DNA of 64,000 bases from Incurvaria masculella (GCA_946894095.1 OX335660.1:12777001-12841000), one strand, 5' to 3'; shown: positions 21,677 to 32,794, counted from the stretch's first letter. Notes: generated from the sequence alone by a model not told the origin. Numbers and translations are program-made.

Positions 21677-22473
21677 GTTGGTTAAAGTCCGAAATTATTT
21701 TTTCCTTAAAGTTTATTGGATTTCTGCACTTGTACCCATGTTAAGTGCCCTAATTAAGAGTTGATGCCAAGAAAAAAAATGATCCTTAAAATTTGGTTGA
21801 AAAATATTACGGCTTTTCTTTTTTTTTTTATGTGACTAGACATGGATGGCTAATACCACACCTTCTGTCATGGTATTAGCCCAACACACCACATGGGAAG
21901 TAGGTGCCATGCCAGGACCTACTTTATATTGCACGGCTACATTGAACTGGATGGAAAACACGGACAATTTTCATTGCCGCTTCGACCATCGTTCATCCAA
22001 TGCGATGGTACCCACCCGGGCGGGATAAACCCTACCACCTAGTAAGTAAGGAAGGGGACCTACAGTTTAACGTGGAATCCGAACCACGGCCAGCCTCTCT
22101 CAACGGTCGAATGGTCACCCATCCAAGACCAGACCGGACCCAGCGTTGCTTAACTTCGGAGAGCGATCGCCGAAGTGTCGCGCCACTGGGCCACTGAGGC
22201 TGACAAAAGAAGGAAGGCATTCTCCGACGTTTCGAGCTAATAGTTCAGCCCGTTGTGAAAAGCCGTAATATTTTTCAAACATGTCTAACGACCGCGGTAA
22301 TCCAAAAGTATCATGAACTTTAAAATATTTTTTTGTGTATGAAAAATATCGAAAAAAAAGGTTAAAGTAATTTTTTTTCTTACCATAACCTCTAAATTAG
22401 TGTCCTCAACACAGGTATATCTTGAAAATATTAGTCACCTTCAAGAAAAAAAAGATTTCGGACTTTAACCAAC
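21677..22473. mobile_element. Fold-back element containing a SINE
   Basis: Outer arms GTTGGTTAAAGTCCGAAA (21677-21694) and its exact inverse (22456-22473), plus a second exact inverted pair of 21 bases, 21797-21817 and 22258-22278. Between the inner arms sit a 5S-headed SINE (21825-22203) and the block CCGACGTTTCGAGC at 22224, also found at 45910 and, as GACGTTTCGG, at 34951. Without the SINE the element would be about 400 bp. Family unknown. Confidence 0.7.
21825..22203 (-). repeat. 5S rRNA-headed SINE, best copy
   Basis: On the minus strand the head contains CCGAAGTTAAGCAACG and TTGGATGGGTGACC, diagnostic of 5S rRNA domains around its internal promoter (A-box/C-box). This is the SINE3 type of head. 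The body from CCGTGGTTCGGATTCCACG onward is the same as in the tRNA-headed SINEs (ACTAGGTGGTAGGGTTTA, GGTACCATCGCATTGGATGA, GTGTTTTCCATCCAGTTCAA, GCTAATACCATGACAG), ending in an A-rich tail. Upstream of the 5S part is a short GTGGCCCAGTGGCGCGAC leader. Confidence 0.85.
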
Positions 22474-22554
22474 TTCTGGCTTTAACCGTAACACATATAT
22501 CTCTGACTGGGGTAGGTAGTTAGTTTCGTGGCGGTAAATATACATTATCGGATG

Positions 22555-23105
22555 TAATACTGATTCAACGTACAACAACAGCACAAGGAAATATTTACCT
22601 CTGCGGTGGCAGCACAGAGCATACAGGTGTCATTGTGTCCTCTTAGCTGATTGAGGTGACGGTGACGCTTGGTTCGGGTTATCTCTTTCCCTAAAATATG
22701 GTTTAAAGAGGTAATGGCTGTGCCCGGCGTGATTCTCGTGAACGGGTGCTGTTTGTGGGGACTGGCCTGCTCCAATTGGCAACATATTAGTTGGAGGGGA
22801 TTGTCTTTGCAAATAAAATGATATTTGTCATGAATTGTAAACGGCATGGATTGTAAATTTTGTGTATTCATGTGAATTTAGTGTTTTACCTATGTTTTTG
22901 TTAAAATAATTGACAAACACTTTTGTAAACTTAGACTAAGTGGACGTTGAAAAAAAAAAAACAGCGGAGTTTCTTTCCAGTTCTTCTTCGCTGTGTTTTG
23001 TTTTGCTGAACTGGCCAATGCTAAAATATGACAAATCCGAGTCTTGATCTGAACCTGTACAATGTTAAAAATATAATCGACATCACAAAACACGTGAGTG
23101 CAGTA
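22555..23105 (+). repeat. Unclassified retroposon 3' part, copy 2
   Basis: Plus-strand copy sharing GGCTGTGCCCGGCGTGATTC, CGTGAACGGGTGCTGTTTG, TTAGACTAAGTGGACGTTG and the TTCCAGTTCTTCTTCGCTG hairpin with 43655-44100. It breaks off after GACAAATCCGAGT. The minus frame across it (22545-22871) also partly holds in copy 1, but it has no recognisable domain. Confidence 0.65.
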
Positions 23106-23139
23106 ATTTTACGAGAGGAAAACTGACCTTGACCATGGA

Positions 23140-23300
23140 TAGGAAAGGATAGATTGATACCATCATATCAGTGTTGAATAGGGATATGGCGTTGCTTTTT
23201 ATGTTTCAGAATACCTACATTAAATACAAACTAATGAATAAAAACGATATTTTTTAATTACATTGACATTACCTAAATTATAGTTAAAATGTAACGTTTT
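23140..23300. repeat. MITE family C fragment
   Basis: TTGAATAGGGAT, a GGCGTTGC...TTTCAGAATAC segment and TTATAGTTAAAATGTAACG correspond to the middle and right part of 13989-14476. Confidence 0.65.
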
Positions 23301-23380
23301 TATCACAATGCAGGGCCGGCACTGAATCAATGCCTTGACTCACTTTTTCTTTGATTAATTAGTATTAGAGTACCTGTTAC

Positions 23381-23848
23381 AAAACGAAGTAAATAAGGCA
23401 GCACTATCAATTCATCATCAAAAAAAAGTATACAGCAGCCATGTAATAAAACAATGAGAATAAAAAAAAACCGGCCAAGTTCAAGTCGGACTTGCACACG
23501 GAGGATTTCGTACCATCGTGCAATATTAGAAAAAAAAAGTATGGGGCCCCTGTATTTTTTAATATTTTTAAATTTTACCTATTTGTTGTTGTATCGGCAA
23601 AATAAATACACCCTCTCTAATTTCAGCTTCCTACCTATTACGGTTAATTAGATACAGCCCTGTGACAGACGGACGGACGGACGACGGATGGACGGACGGA
23701 CGGACAGTGGAGGCTTAGTAATAGGGTTCCGTTTTCACCCTTTGGGTACGGAACCCTAAAAACGAAGTAACTAAGACAGCACTATCATCATCAAAAAAAA
23801 AGTATACAGCAGCCATGATGTGATAAAACAATGAGAACAAAAAAAAAT
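23381..23848. repeat. About 88-bp direct repeats flanking a (GGAC)n repeat
   Basis: AAAACGAAGTAAATAAGGCA (from 23381) and AAAACGAAGTAACTAAGACA (from 23759) each begin a closely similar stretch of about 88 bases (shared GCAGCACTATCA, AAGTATACAGCAGCCAT, AAAACAATGAGAA). The space between is repeat E. The repeats are far too long for a normal target duplication and differ by about 10%. Confidence 0.8.
23462..23763 (+). repeat. (GGAC)n dispersed repeat, copy E
   Basis: Full-length, with head AACCGGCCAAGTTCAAGTCG and ACGGAACCCTAAAAA end. The GGAC tract is interrupted by ACGGAT. The head has mutated symmetrically (TTCAAGTC/GACTTGCAC), keeping part of the inverted pair. Confidence 0.85.
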
Positions 23849-23869
23849 AAAGGCCAGTCTTTCCGAAAG

Positions 23870-24285
23870 CTATCGAGACGGAAACGAACCCGTCACCAGT
23901 TCACGACCTAACCTATTCTGTGACCCAACTTCAATGCTTGCAATTGAAATATCGACGAGATGTTCACTAACGAGAAACGAACAAAGAGATAAGAAAGAGA
24001 GTCGAGGAAAAAACGAAGCTAAGTCGCCGGGGGGAGGGGGGGGAGGAAATAAAGACGGGGGAGGTGCGAGGGGGAGGCACAGAAGATGAATCGGAACGCA
24101 GTGGCGTGTGTCGCCACCGGCGCTGATTAGAAACCGGGAAAAACAACTTGAAAAATCCATATTTATTTCCAGACTTCATTTTATGTGAGTTGGCTCGTGT
24201 GAGTCGTCCTCGGAACATTTAATTTGGATCATATTTAATTTACGCTCACTGCTGCTTTCCTAGTGACATAAGTATCGTGTTATTA
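23870..24285. other. Low-copy DNA, purine-rich centre
   Basis: 24025-24080 is G-rich (GGGGGGAGGGGGGGAGG), a possible G-quadruplex. The proline-rich minus frame 23870-24160 is its shadow. Confidence 0.45.
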
Positions 24286-24640
24286 AGGCTGTGGTGAAGG
24301 CATTGTGAAATGCATTCTTTGTCCATTGGACAAGACACAATCTTGCACGGCGGCATCTGCCATTCAAAAATTCAAAATCTAGCTATATCTTCTTCCAGGC
24401 CCTACCACTATAAGGAGCGAGATTTGATAAAAAAAAATCACTTGAGAAAGCTTTAATGTATGTCCATATGTCTTCATTTTTTCGGAAATATCTGTATTTT
24501 TCAGTAAAAAAATCTAAAATGAAGGAAAAACTAGACAACTTTTTCCAATATTTTAGCCAATATTTTCCAATTTAATAGGTATATTAAAAAAACTAAAACA
24601 TCCCGACGAAGATATTGACAATGTGTTTTAGAATCCGAAA
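24285..24640. repeat. Dispersed repeat, pair with 47668-48000
   Basis: TTAAGGCTGTGGTGAAGGC start, GAAATGCATTCTTTGTC, CTTGAGAAAGCTT, AAATATCTGTATTTTTCAG and AGCCAATATTTTCCAA all recur in the same order at 47668-48000. TTAA at the start suggests another TTAA-type element, but the far end is not defined. Confidence 0.7.
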
Positions 24641-24708
24641 TAAAAAAAAAACCTAGAAAAACATTCAGATCATGTATGGGAAATGGATAGGGTATTGACT
24701 ATCTTAAA

Positions 24709-24993
24709 TAAAAAGCGGCCAAAAGCAAGTCGGACTCGCACACGAAGGGTTCCGTACCATCTTATATGATTTAACACAAAAATCACGTTTTTGTATGGGC
24801 CCCTTTAATTTTAATTATTTTTTTATTCAATCTATTTGTTGTTATAGCGGCAAAACAAATACACACTCTGTGAACGTTTGCCTGCCTATTACGGTTCATA
24901 AGATACAGCCATGTGACAGAGGGATGGACGGACGGACAGCGAAGGCTTAATAATAGGGTTCCGTTGGCATCCTTTGGGCCAGAGCCCTAAAAT
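24709..24993 (+). repeat. (GGAC)n dispersed repeat, copy F
   Basis: AAAGCGGCCAAAAGCAAGTC head and a worn CCAGAGCCCTAAAA end. The GGAC tract is reduced to about three units. An older copy than D or J. Confidence 0.8.
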
Positions 24994-27140
24994 CCGCATA
25001 TGTGAAATAATGCCGTCGTACCTAAGATGCTGTGAAACAATCTCATGCATCTAACAAACTTTTCAGTAAATTTTAGTAAAGGATTTATTAGCATTAAATA
25101 CGAGCCTGTTTGTCGCAATATTTGTACCTAACGGTTTTGTAGAAATTAATTAAAGAGGGCGTGCCAGGAGATACAATTAAGCAAAGTACTTCCAAAGCTC
25201 AGTCTCAGATTTATATTGGAAATTCCTATCTACCTTTGTTGTTTTCCAGGAGCGAACCGAAAGTATAAGAGAAAATTATGAAATAAACAACTTGTCTCCA
25301 GGGACAAGATTACTGGGAGAAAAGAACTGAGCAGGCGGCTTGCAAAGGTCCTCGCAAAAAGGCATTATCCGGTCTCTCGCACGGGTTTTCTTATCTCCGT
25401 GGACTACCAAGTTCGACGTAATTTTCGAGAAATAATCTTTCGCATTAACGAACGAAAGAAAGGACACTAACGAGACGAGTATTAATTTTATCCGCTTTTT
25501 CGCGAACCCAGCGACGGGACCAAAGTAATGAAGTCATAAGGCAGAGTCATAAATCCGGCTATTCAGAGGTCTTTCCTTTGTTAGACTCTTTATAGCTGAT
25601 GCGATCCTGGGACGATAGTTCGACTTGACGGTGAAAGTGGGACGTCTTGCCAGTCTGCAACTGTATATAACTTTTAATAGCTGAGGAATCCTGTTTCGCT
25701 TGGGTCAATGTTGTTTGGGACTGATGTCGGGCTGAATTATTTCTTGGATATTACATATATGAATTCCCCCTATAAACTTCCTTCGAGTTCATTCGCCACA
25801 AATCTATCCTGTTTAGGCGTGAAAATGTTACAGAGAGACAGAGTTACTTTCTCATCTATCATAACCTATGCACCAAATTGAATTAACTTGCATTGAAAGG
25901 TCAATGGTCTTGTTACGTGCCCACCTTAAAGCTTACCTATTTATTTATGTACTATTTATTTTTAGTATTATTTAATGCCTACATTTATGTATATTATGAT
26001 ATTCTAATTGGTATACAGATTTTTTTTTTTTTTTGATGTGTTTGAATGTAATTTAATTGCTTAAAAATGTCAGGTATTCGTTCCGAATTAACTTTTATCG
26101 TTGTTCATATTTTTTACTATAACTTTAAAGGGTTAGGCCAATAGTGTGATGAGACTTCCATTTTTATTTGTGTAACTTCCATTTTTTTTCTTCTTTTCTA
26201 ATACCGAGCCTCACTTCAGGTGCCACGAAAGACACGCTTTGCCTAGTTCGGGTACTTGTACAATCAAACTCATTTGTATTTTCATACAGGGCTTGTGTTG
26301 CCACTGTTTGTTTAGCTTATTTCATACTAGTACGCTGTGTTTTGATTTTGCCCCCTACGGGATTCATGCTTTATGTAGTAACTTGTACTCTTGTGATTTT
26401 GTTATTTTTTTTTGCCAACAGAGACTGTATGTAATTTCAAGATGTGTGTTAAATAAATAAATAGAAAATAAATAAATATTAGTATGGATAAAAAAAGGTG
26501 TAACAAAAACTAGAATATCGTATCAGTATCGAGGTGACTAGAAATTTTTTTTTTACAAGCAAGCTGCACCAAAAGAAGATTATATTTTTTTAGTTTTTGG
26601 TACAGCATTTGATGCAGAATAAAACCGTTGAACTTGAAGGCAAGGTTGAACATGTCGCTTTTATTAGATAATAAGGAAGGAAAATTTAGGATTCCTTTGA
26701 TGGAACGGTGACATTTAAGCAGCACGAATGATAAAGACACGTTTCAAATCGTATTCGACGAAGATAAAAGGAAGCGCACTGATTGTGAGCCTTATTAACC
26801 ATGAACAGCAGGAGTTCGATAGAACAATAACTTGATTCAAGCGGGGTTTAAAATTCACCCCCATGTCCGCCTAATGGCGGACCGGCGAGAATTGCAAGAA
26901 TAACTTCGTATTCTATATCTTCCCATTTACGATCAGCCGTTACTCTTAACAAATACACGTTTGTCATACAAAATGTACTAGTGTGTAACATTATTACGGT
27001 AACTATAAAACACCTTGTAAGTGAGAAATGTGAAACATTAATAAAACAGAGCTAAAAAAAAAAACAATTTATAAATATACTACAAGGTTGGACGTAAACA
27101 TGGATACAAGTATTTCTACCTATTCTGTGGTTTTACTTCT
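24994..27140. other. Low-copy DNA
   Basis: No gene or window-level repeat detected in 2.1 kb. 26030-26470 has the look of a transcript 3' end (T-rich, finishing TTAAATAAATAAATAGAAAATAAATAAAT), either a retroposon tail or a gene 3' UTR. Frames at 26168 and 26239 are hydrophobic but unrecognised. Confidence 0.45.
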
Positions 27141-27720
27141 TCAAACTGTCTAAATCAAAGTCTGGCTACCAACTTGTAAGGAAACGCGGATATAACGCGG
27201 GACTTGTCGGTATAAACGGCAACGTCAACGCTCGTAGCCTAGTGGCGCGGGGACTGGCCTAGCGTACCAGAGACCTGGGTTCAATACCGACATGCACTAC
27301 TTTCTTTCTCTTTCCGAGTTCGATAAGTGCATTTCGTTACGAATGCGAGCTGCTCCATGGTTCGGAATCCATGTAAAACTGTAGGTCCCCTTCCCCTACT
27401 AGGTGGTAGGGTGTATGCCCGCCCGGGTTGGTACCATCGCATTGGATGAAAAGATGGTCGAAGCGGCAATGAAAAATTGTCCGTGTTTTCCATCCAGTTC
27501 AATGTAGCCGTGCTCATAAAGGTAAGGTCCTGGCATGGCACCAAATTCCTTCGGGAATGAGGTGTATTGGGCTAATATCATAACGGTAGTTGTGTGGTAA
27601 TATTAGCCATCCATGTCAGGTCGCATAAAAAAAAAATGCGGTGACGATGAGTAAACTGTCAAATCAAACTCAGGGCCGAGTTTACGAAAGGAAAAAAAAA
27701 CAAATCAACGTCAACGTATG
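27141..27720. repeat. Dispersed repeat interrupted by SINE S2
   Basis: AAACTGTC..AATCAAA...AACGGCAACGTCAACG (27141-27230) and the short follow-on GCGGTGACGATGAGTAA (27637-27653) match 47565-47665, which has no SINE at the join (CAACGTCAAAG...GTGGCGACGTTGAGTAA). 47565-47665 thus approximates the empty site. Confidence 0.7.
27231..27637 (+). repeat. tRNA-headed SINE, copy S2
   Basis: Full length. Head CTCGTAGCCTAGTGGCGCGG with a weakened B-box GGGTTCAATACC. The body is close to S1 from CATGCACTACTTTCTTTCTC to CCATGTCAGGTCGCAT and poly-A. Confidence 0.85.
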
Positions 27721-28584
27721 ATTTAACACGCCACTTTGAAAGGACAGTATGGAAGGAACTCCATGCGGTTCACTAAAAGTGACGTGTTTGAACTTTGATT
27801 AACCGAGCCGTCTTTTCGTGCAATCGGGGTTAAGGGTCTTTCTTACCATCTTGCGCTCTTCAATTCTTCATACATTTGAAAACGCCCGTCGATCATTTTG
27901 GCGTAAACGCTAATTTAGGTGGCATGTGAGACTGACGATGGTGAGATGATAAACAAATTAAGAATTAATATTAAGTTGCAAAGAAGGTCATTTTTTTATC
28001 TTGAAGTTAAATCCTGACAATGCAGGATGACCTCTTAGATGCATATTTGCAAAAATTTAGAAAGCAGTAACGAAATTGATGAAATAATGATTTTCCTTTT
28101 TGCATATGACACAAATTGGAGTCCGTTTTTTAACGACTTTATAAAAGGAGGAGGTTCTATGTTCGGCTGTATGTAATTATTTTGTTGATTGAATAATGCA
28201 AATCACGAAATTTAAGAGCTCAAATTGTCAGGAAGTGGGTTAAATATCGATTTTCCATTTTACATCTCACAGAAAGTCAAGTTAATATACCTATAAAGCT
28301 TGTAAAAATAGGTATGTTTGTGAGCGATGTCGCGACCTGGTAGGTCGATAGCAAAACGAAGGCTGGCGGTAGTAACTAATTGATTGCCGAGATAAAGAGG
28401 ACATTAAGTTGGCCGTGAAGATAAGCGGGAGCTGGAGACAGTAGAAAGTTGCGTTTCGTTCGAGCACGAAAAACAATTCCACTGGCCCTTGGGCATTCTT
28501 TGACCTCATGATGATGCGCGAAAGTCAACCATAATGGTAAGGGTAGCTGGATCCCATTCATCTCATACTATTTGTATCAATTAA
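27721..28584. other. Low-copy DNA
   Basis: Nothing supportable. AAAAGGAGGAGGTTCTATGTTC at 28143 (first 20 bases match a dispersed moth motif I recognise) is the inverse type of the sequence that flanks repeat J at 51270. Confidence 0.4.
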
Positions 28585-28860
28585 TTAGAGGTCTTTTTAA
28601 CAATTTTGAGAATAATCCGGGAAACTTTTGGCCTGGACATTCGTTGAATTAGGATGATATCTCAATTATTGCATGAACACGCAATCCAAAGGTCGCAGGT
28701 GCGAATTCTGTTTCAAATTAATTTCCAGAATAAAACTTTATACAAATATTTAAAAAATCTGATTAAAATGTTTCAATGTGGATGCCGTTATATAACCTCA
28801 AATTAATGAGATAAAGGTAATATCGTATCCATTAAATGCATACGAATACATGTATACTGG
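28585..28860. repeat. Old relative of the 411-bp tRNA cassette
   Basis: The first part (TTTTGAGAATAAT..GGACATTCGT, 28600-28650) matches the plus-strand trailer of the array units. Then comes AATCCAAAGGTCGCAGGTGCGA, whose first 17 bases match the tRNA 3' half but on the plus strand. Finally AACCTCAAATTAATGAGATA...CGTATCCATTAAATGCAT is the inverse of the unit start. The trailer-then-inverted-tRNA order repeats the hairpin junction at 7081-7192. Confidence 0.65.
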
Positions 28861-28989
28861 TTAACTACACTTTATATTAATATAGATTTTGGTAATTCTA
28901 GTTAATTTCGTTCGAAAATTGCTTAAATGAAGGACTAAACAATACAATACCATCTCTATTTGTGCTTTTATTGACCGAAGTTGCACCAA

Positions 28990-29810
28990 AAGTATCTAAG
29001 AAAATTATACCTATAATCCCTTCTCTCTCAGAGCTTATATTAAGAGAATAGCTAACGTCATACAACTTACAAAACTCACCGAAAACTCGCTGGTACAATG
29101 ACATTACTAACCAGCGCCATCTTCCGCCACTGCCAGAACTAGTTACACCCTTATTAAACTAAGCTCGATTCAAAATGTTGCCTAGACAGGCGTGATGAAA
29201 ACGTTACATTTCAACTATAAATGAATGATGACTGATTGTTAGTAGTTAGTTGAGCGGCTTGTAGCCTAGTGGCTCGGAGACTTGCTTGGCATACCAGTGG
29301 CCTGGGTTCAAATCCTAGCATGCATCACTTTCTTTCTCAGTATGAGTTGGATAAGTGCATTTCGTCACGTATGAGAGCTGCTCCATGGTTCGGAACCCAT
29401 TTTAAACTGTAGGTCCCCTTTCCCTACTAGGTGGTAGGGTTTAAGCCCGCCCGGGTTGGTACCATCGCATTCGATGAAAAGATGGTCGAAGCGGCAATGA
29501 AAAATGTACTGTGTTTTCCATCCAGTCCAATGTAGCCGTGCTCATAAAGGGAAGGTCCTGGAATGGCACATCATTCCTACGGGAATGTGGTGCATTGGGT
29601 TAATATCGTAACGGTAGTTGTGTGGTATTAGCCATCCCATGTCAGGTTGCATAAAAAATAGTTAAAAAAATTATTCTGAAATGTGAATTGCAACGCTACC
29701 TGTGGACTTTATTATTTAATTTAATAATCCCTATTCAACACTGGTGTGACGTCAGCAATATATCCCTTCCTTTTTAGTCTATGCTCAGAGTAACAGTTCG
29801 CTGCTTCACG
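28990..29810. mobile_element. MITE family C, split by SINE S3
   Basis: Left part 28990-29235 (GAATAGCTAACGTCATACAA, CCAGCGCCATCTTCC, ACGTTACATTTCAACTATAA) and right part 29670-29810 (GTGAATTGCAACGCTAC, ATCCCTATTCAACACTGGTG, TTTTTAGTCTATG) are consecutive in the complete copy at 13989-14476, in inverse orientation. S3 separates them. Confidence 0.7.
29253..29659 (+). repeat. tRNA-headed SINE, copy S3
   Basis: Head GGCTTGTAGCCTAGTGGCTC and B-box GGGTTCAAATCC; complete body; tail GCATAAAAAATA. Inserted in MITE family C, so it is younger than that MITE copy. Confidence 0.85.
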
Positions 29811-31283
29811 TTTTAGTCTCGTTTGCATTAATTAATTGCCGACGATCGTTTCACGGGCAACTGCCTTCATTTGGTGCCCGCAGCGGCCTCCGTGATCGCA
29901 GAGTGGTCGTATTAAGGGTAAAACCAAAAAACTTTACAAAGGTACTCTTTACATGCCCGTTTGCGTTGAAGAACCCTTAAAGAAAATATATAAACAAGTG
30001 TTTGGAACTAACCGAGGTAAAATCTACACACATCGTGATGTTCTTTCTGACGTATCCAAGTGTGCAAAGTCACCACAAGGAAAACCAATTAAACACGAAA
30101 CCCTAGCAATTTTAAAATACCATATCAAATAAAAGACCTTTAATAACACATTCCTTGCGGCCGTCGCCAATGAACGTGTACAGTCTTTTTATTTATTTAT
30201 TTTTAAAGCAGAGTTATAAACAGCCCCATAAGTAAAAAATATGTAACAATGATTGGTTATTGGTCAGTGCTCTCATGCAGGAATATGATTCATAGTTTTT
30301 TAGCTGTCTACCTATTACGGTTGATGAGATACAGCCCTGTGACAGGTTGACGGACGGATGGACGTAGCAGTAGGGTTCTGTTTGGCACCATTAGGGTACG
30401 AAACCCTCAAAATGACTAATTCAAGAGAGTGTTAACACCTAATGGAGAAAATAAACGAATATCCTTAGATTGCTATTCAGATGAGATTACTACAGTATTT
30501 GAACATGAATAACATAAATAGGTTGCATATAAAAAAAATCATAAAAAACACAAAAGCAGGAGATGAAAACAAATATCGACAAATCAAATCAAAATGGGAC
30601 GAGAGGACAAGAGAGCTGATGAAGTCGAATGCATTGTCAATTTATTGCAAAATAGAATTTCCGATTTAAAGAGCGAATTGAAATTTAATTCCCATAGTTG
30701 CGTTGCACCACATTGCACACAATCATTCGAAAATAAGTGTCAGTTAAATTAGAGTTTGGTTATCCAAATGGCACGTCCATACAACAATGTATGGCTTAAA
30801 TGTCAAAAATGTTATTTGATCATATTAATTGATAGTGTTAGATCGCAGATGGTACTCGTAGGAAACGCCTTCAAAAGTGAAAAGTATGACTTTTTCGCTT
30901 TTGAGGCAAGTCTAAACTTTTAAGGATATTCCGACCCATACAATGTTTTTTTACACAGAACGCAAAAAGTATTGCACTTTAAGGCACGAATCCGTCAAAT
31001 ATATTAAATATAGCCATAGTAGTTGCAGCGAAAACATATTCACAATTTCAGGTTTAATGGTTTCGTTGTAATTGCCGATTAGAAGTTTTACACCGTTAGA
31101 TGGCGCTGTTAAATAAAAATCGTATTTAAATAAATTGTAACTAAACCAATAATCCTGAAATTGTGAAATTGTTTTCGCTACAAGGAATATGAATATATCA
31201 AACTTTTATTATTAATTCGTGGCTTAAAGTGCAATACTTTTTGCGTTATCTGTGCAAACAACTTTATATGGGTCGGAACACCC
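29811..31283. other. Low-copy DNA with a worn (GGAC)n tail
   Basis: No gene. 30295-30413 is a repeat fragment listed separately. 30880-31280 contains two inverted stretches about 31030 and 31150 (CACAATTTCAGG / CCTGAAATTGTG with GCGAAAAC / GTTTTCGC), which suggests a decayed inverted-repeat element of about 330 bp from about 30950 (TTTTTTACACAGAACGCAAA) to 31265. Confidence 0.5.
30295..30413 (+). repeat. (GGAC)n dispersed repeat, copy G, 3' part only
   Basis: CCTATTACGGTTGATGAGAT, a three-unit GGAC/GGAT tract and a worn TACGAAACCCTCAAAA end. Confidence 0.75.
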
Positions 31284-32010
31284 TTAAGGGGACGTAAGCG
31301 TCAAAGTAGATGGCGCCACAGTCTTTCGTAGTTATTTTTGCTGAACTCCTTAAACATAGGAAATAACCTATTACTGTAGCGGTATGTATTTAATCCCATT
31401 AAACAATAATGAAAATAAGCTGTAATCGCGTAAAATATTCTGAGGATGTGTGCAAAAACTTGCCATTTACAATTAGCACCTTTTTGCACTTTGTCTCATA
31501 ATGATCTCACAAATAATAGCCTTAACAAAGTGTTGAATGAGATTAAATACATAACTGAGTAGTGCTCTCGCCACTATAGTTATGGCTAGTTTGTCAGCTC
31601 TGCTGCTGGTTAAGCACCTCTGAGCGCGGTTGGGTTCTGGATGGGTGACCATTTTCAACCGTTGAGGCTGGCCGTGGTTGGGATTCCACATAAAACTTCC
31701 TTACTTACTAGGTGGTAGGGTAATTCCCGCCCGGCTTGGTATTGTCGTATTGAATGAACGACGGTCGAAGCGGCAATGAAAATTGTCCGTGTTTTCCATC
31801 CAGTTCAATGTAGCCGAGCAATATAAGGAAGGTCTTGGCATTTTGTCCCGTGTGGTGTGTTAGGCTAATATCTGACGTTCAGTCTGGTATTAGCCATCCA
31901 AGTCCAGATACATGAAAAAAGTAACTTCCTCTTTTTGGGAAGTTATACCATAAATAGGGACAAACTACTGTGGCGCCATCTATATGGACGCTTTGTACAA
32001 TTTTGTCGAT
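31284..32010. repeat. Dispersed repeat with nested 5S-headed SINE
   Basis: 31284-31583 matches 10186-10380 and 11880-11968. 31930-31990 matches 12130-12195. The 5S-headed SINE between them is not in the first locus. Class of the host repeat unknown. Confidence 0.65.
31595..31918 (+). repeat. 5S rRNA-headed SINE, plus-strand copy
   Basis: Worn 5S part GGTTAAGCACC...GGATGGGTGACC, then TTGAGGCTGGCCGTGG, CTTACTTACTAGGTGG, a shared body and a tail ending ACATGAAAAAA. Five-prime boundary uncertain by about 30 bases. Confidence 0.75.
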
Positions 32011-32497
32011 ACTTAAACATTTTTTTTCTGGATTTAGAAAGAATTTTCCTTCTTTTTCTTCAGAATGTAACCTCATATTATGTCACCACATAGGGGTTTC
32101 ACGGTACGCTGTTGATAAGAATACACCCTGTCTATCTCTTCTAGGTACCCTCTCGGCGGTAATTTGGCGAGGGCTATATGTACGGAAGCCACAATAAAAA
32201 TCGACTACCCTGCAACGGCGTAAGTTGTTCCTTATATTTCGCTAGCGCTGTCTGCTCTCCGCCCACTCGGTGTTGTTGTTTTGTAGTTCTCCCAACGATC
32301 CCTTCGTTACTTCATTCGGCGATATTCGAGCGACCGCAGCTTGAAGACGACTGAATAATGAAAACGCCGGAACAATGGGACCTAATGACCGTTTATAAAA
32401 CAACCAGTGACAATGACTAATTATTCCGTTAAATTTACCGAGTTATGTTTACGCAATCTTTCTTAAAGCGGTGATGGATAAGAAAAACTTTGGTTTC
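32011..32497. other. Low-copy DNA
   Basis: No match in the window and no coding signal. Confidence 0.4.
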
Positions 32498-32786
32498 TTT
32501 TTAGGGTTCCGTACCCAAAGGGTAAAAACGGAACCCTATTAATAAGCCTCCGCTGTCCGTCCGTCCGTCTGTCAAAGGGCTGTATCTCATGAACCGTAAT
32601 AGGTAGGCAGCTGAAATTTGCACTGCGTATTTATTTGGCCGCTATAACAACAAATAGGTAAAATAAAAAAATTATAAAAAATAAAGGGGGTCCTATATAA
32701 AAAACGTGATTTTTTTGTGTTAAATCTAGTACGATGGTACGGAACCCTTCGTGTGCGAGTCAGACTTGCACTTGGCCGGTTTTTTT
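32498..32786 (-). repeat. (GGAC)n dispersed repeat, copy H
   Basis: Minus-strand, full length: plus-strand TTTTTAGGGTTCCGTACCC start and CACTTGGCCGGTTTTTTT end, with three GGAC units. It abuts the LINE relic at 32795. Confidence 0.85.
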
Positions 32787-32794
32787 GTTAAGCG

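Noticed and set aside
22545..22871. 108-codon minus frame as a conserved protein
   Set aside because: A related frame can be read in the copy at 16100-16363, but it is antisense to the retroposon's inferred direction and has no known domain. Kept as a repeat only.
26030..26470. Gene 3' UTR with polyadenylation signal
   Set aside because: AATAAA-like repeats at the end fit a retroposon tail equally well, and no upstream exon is visible.
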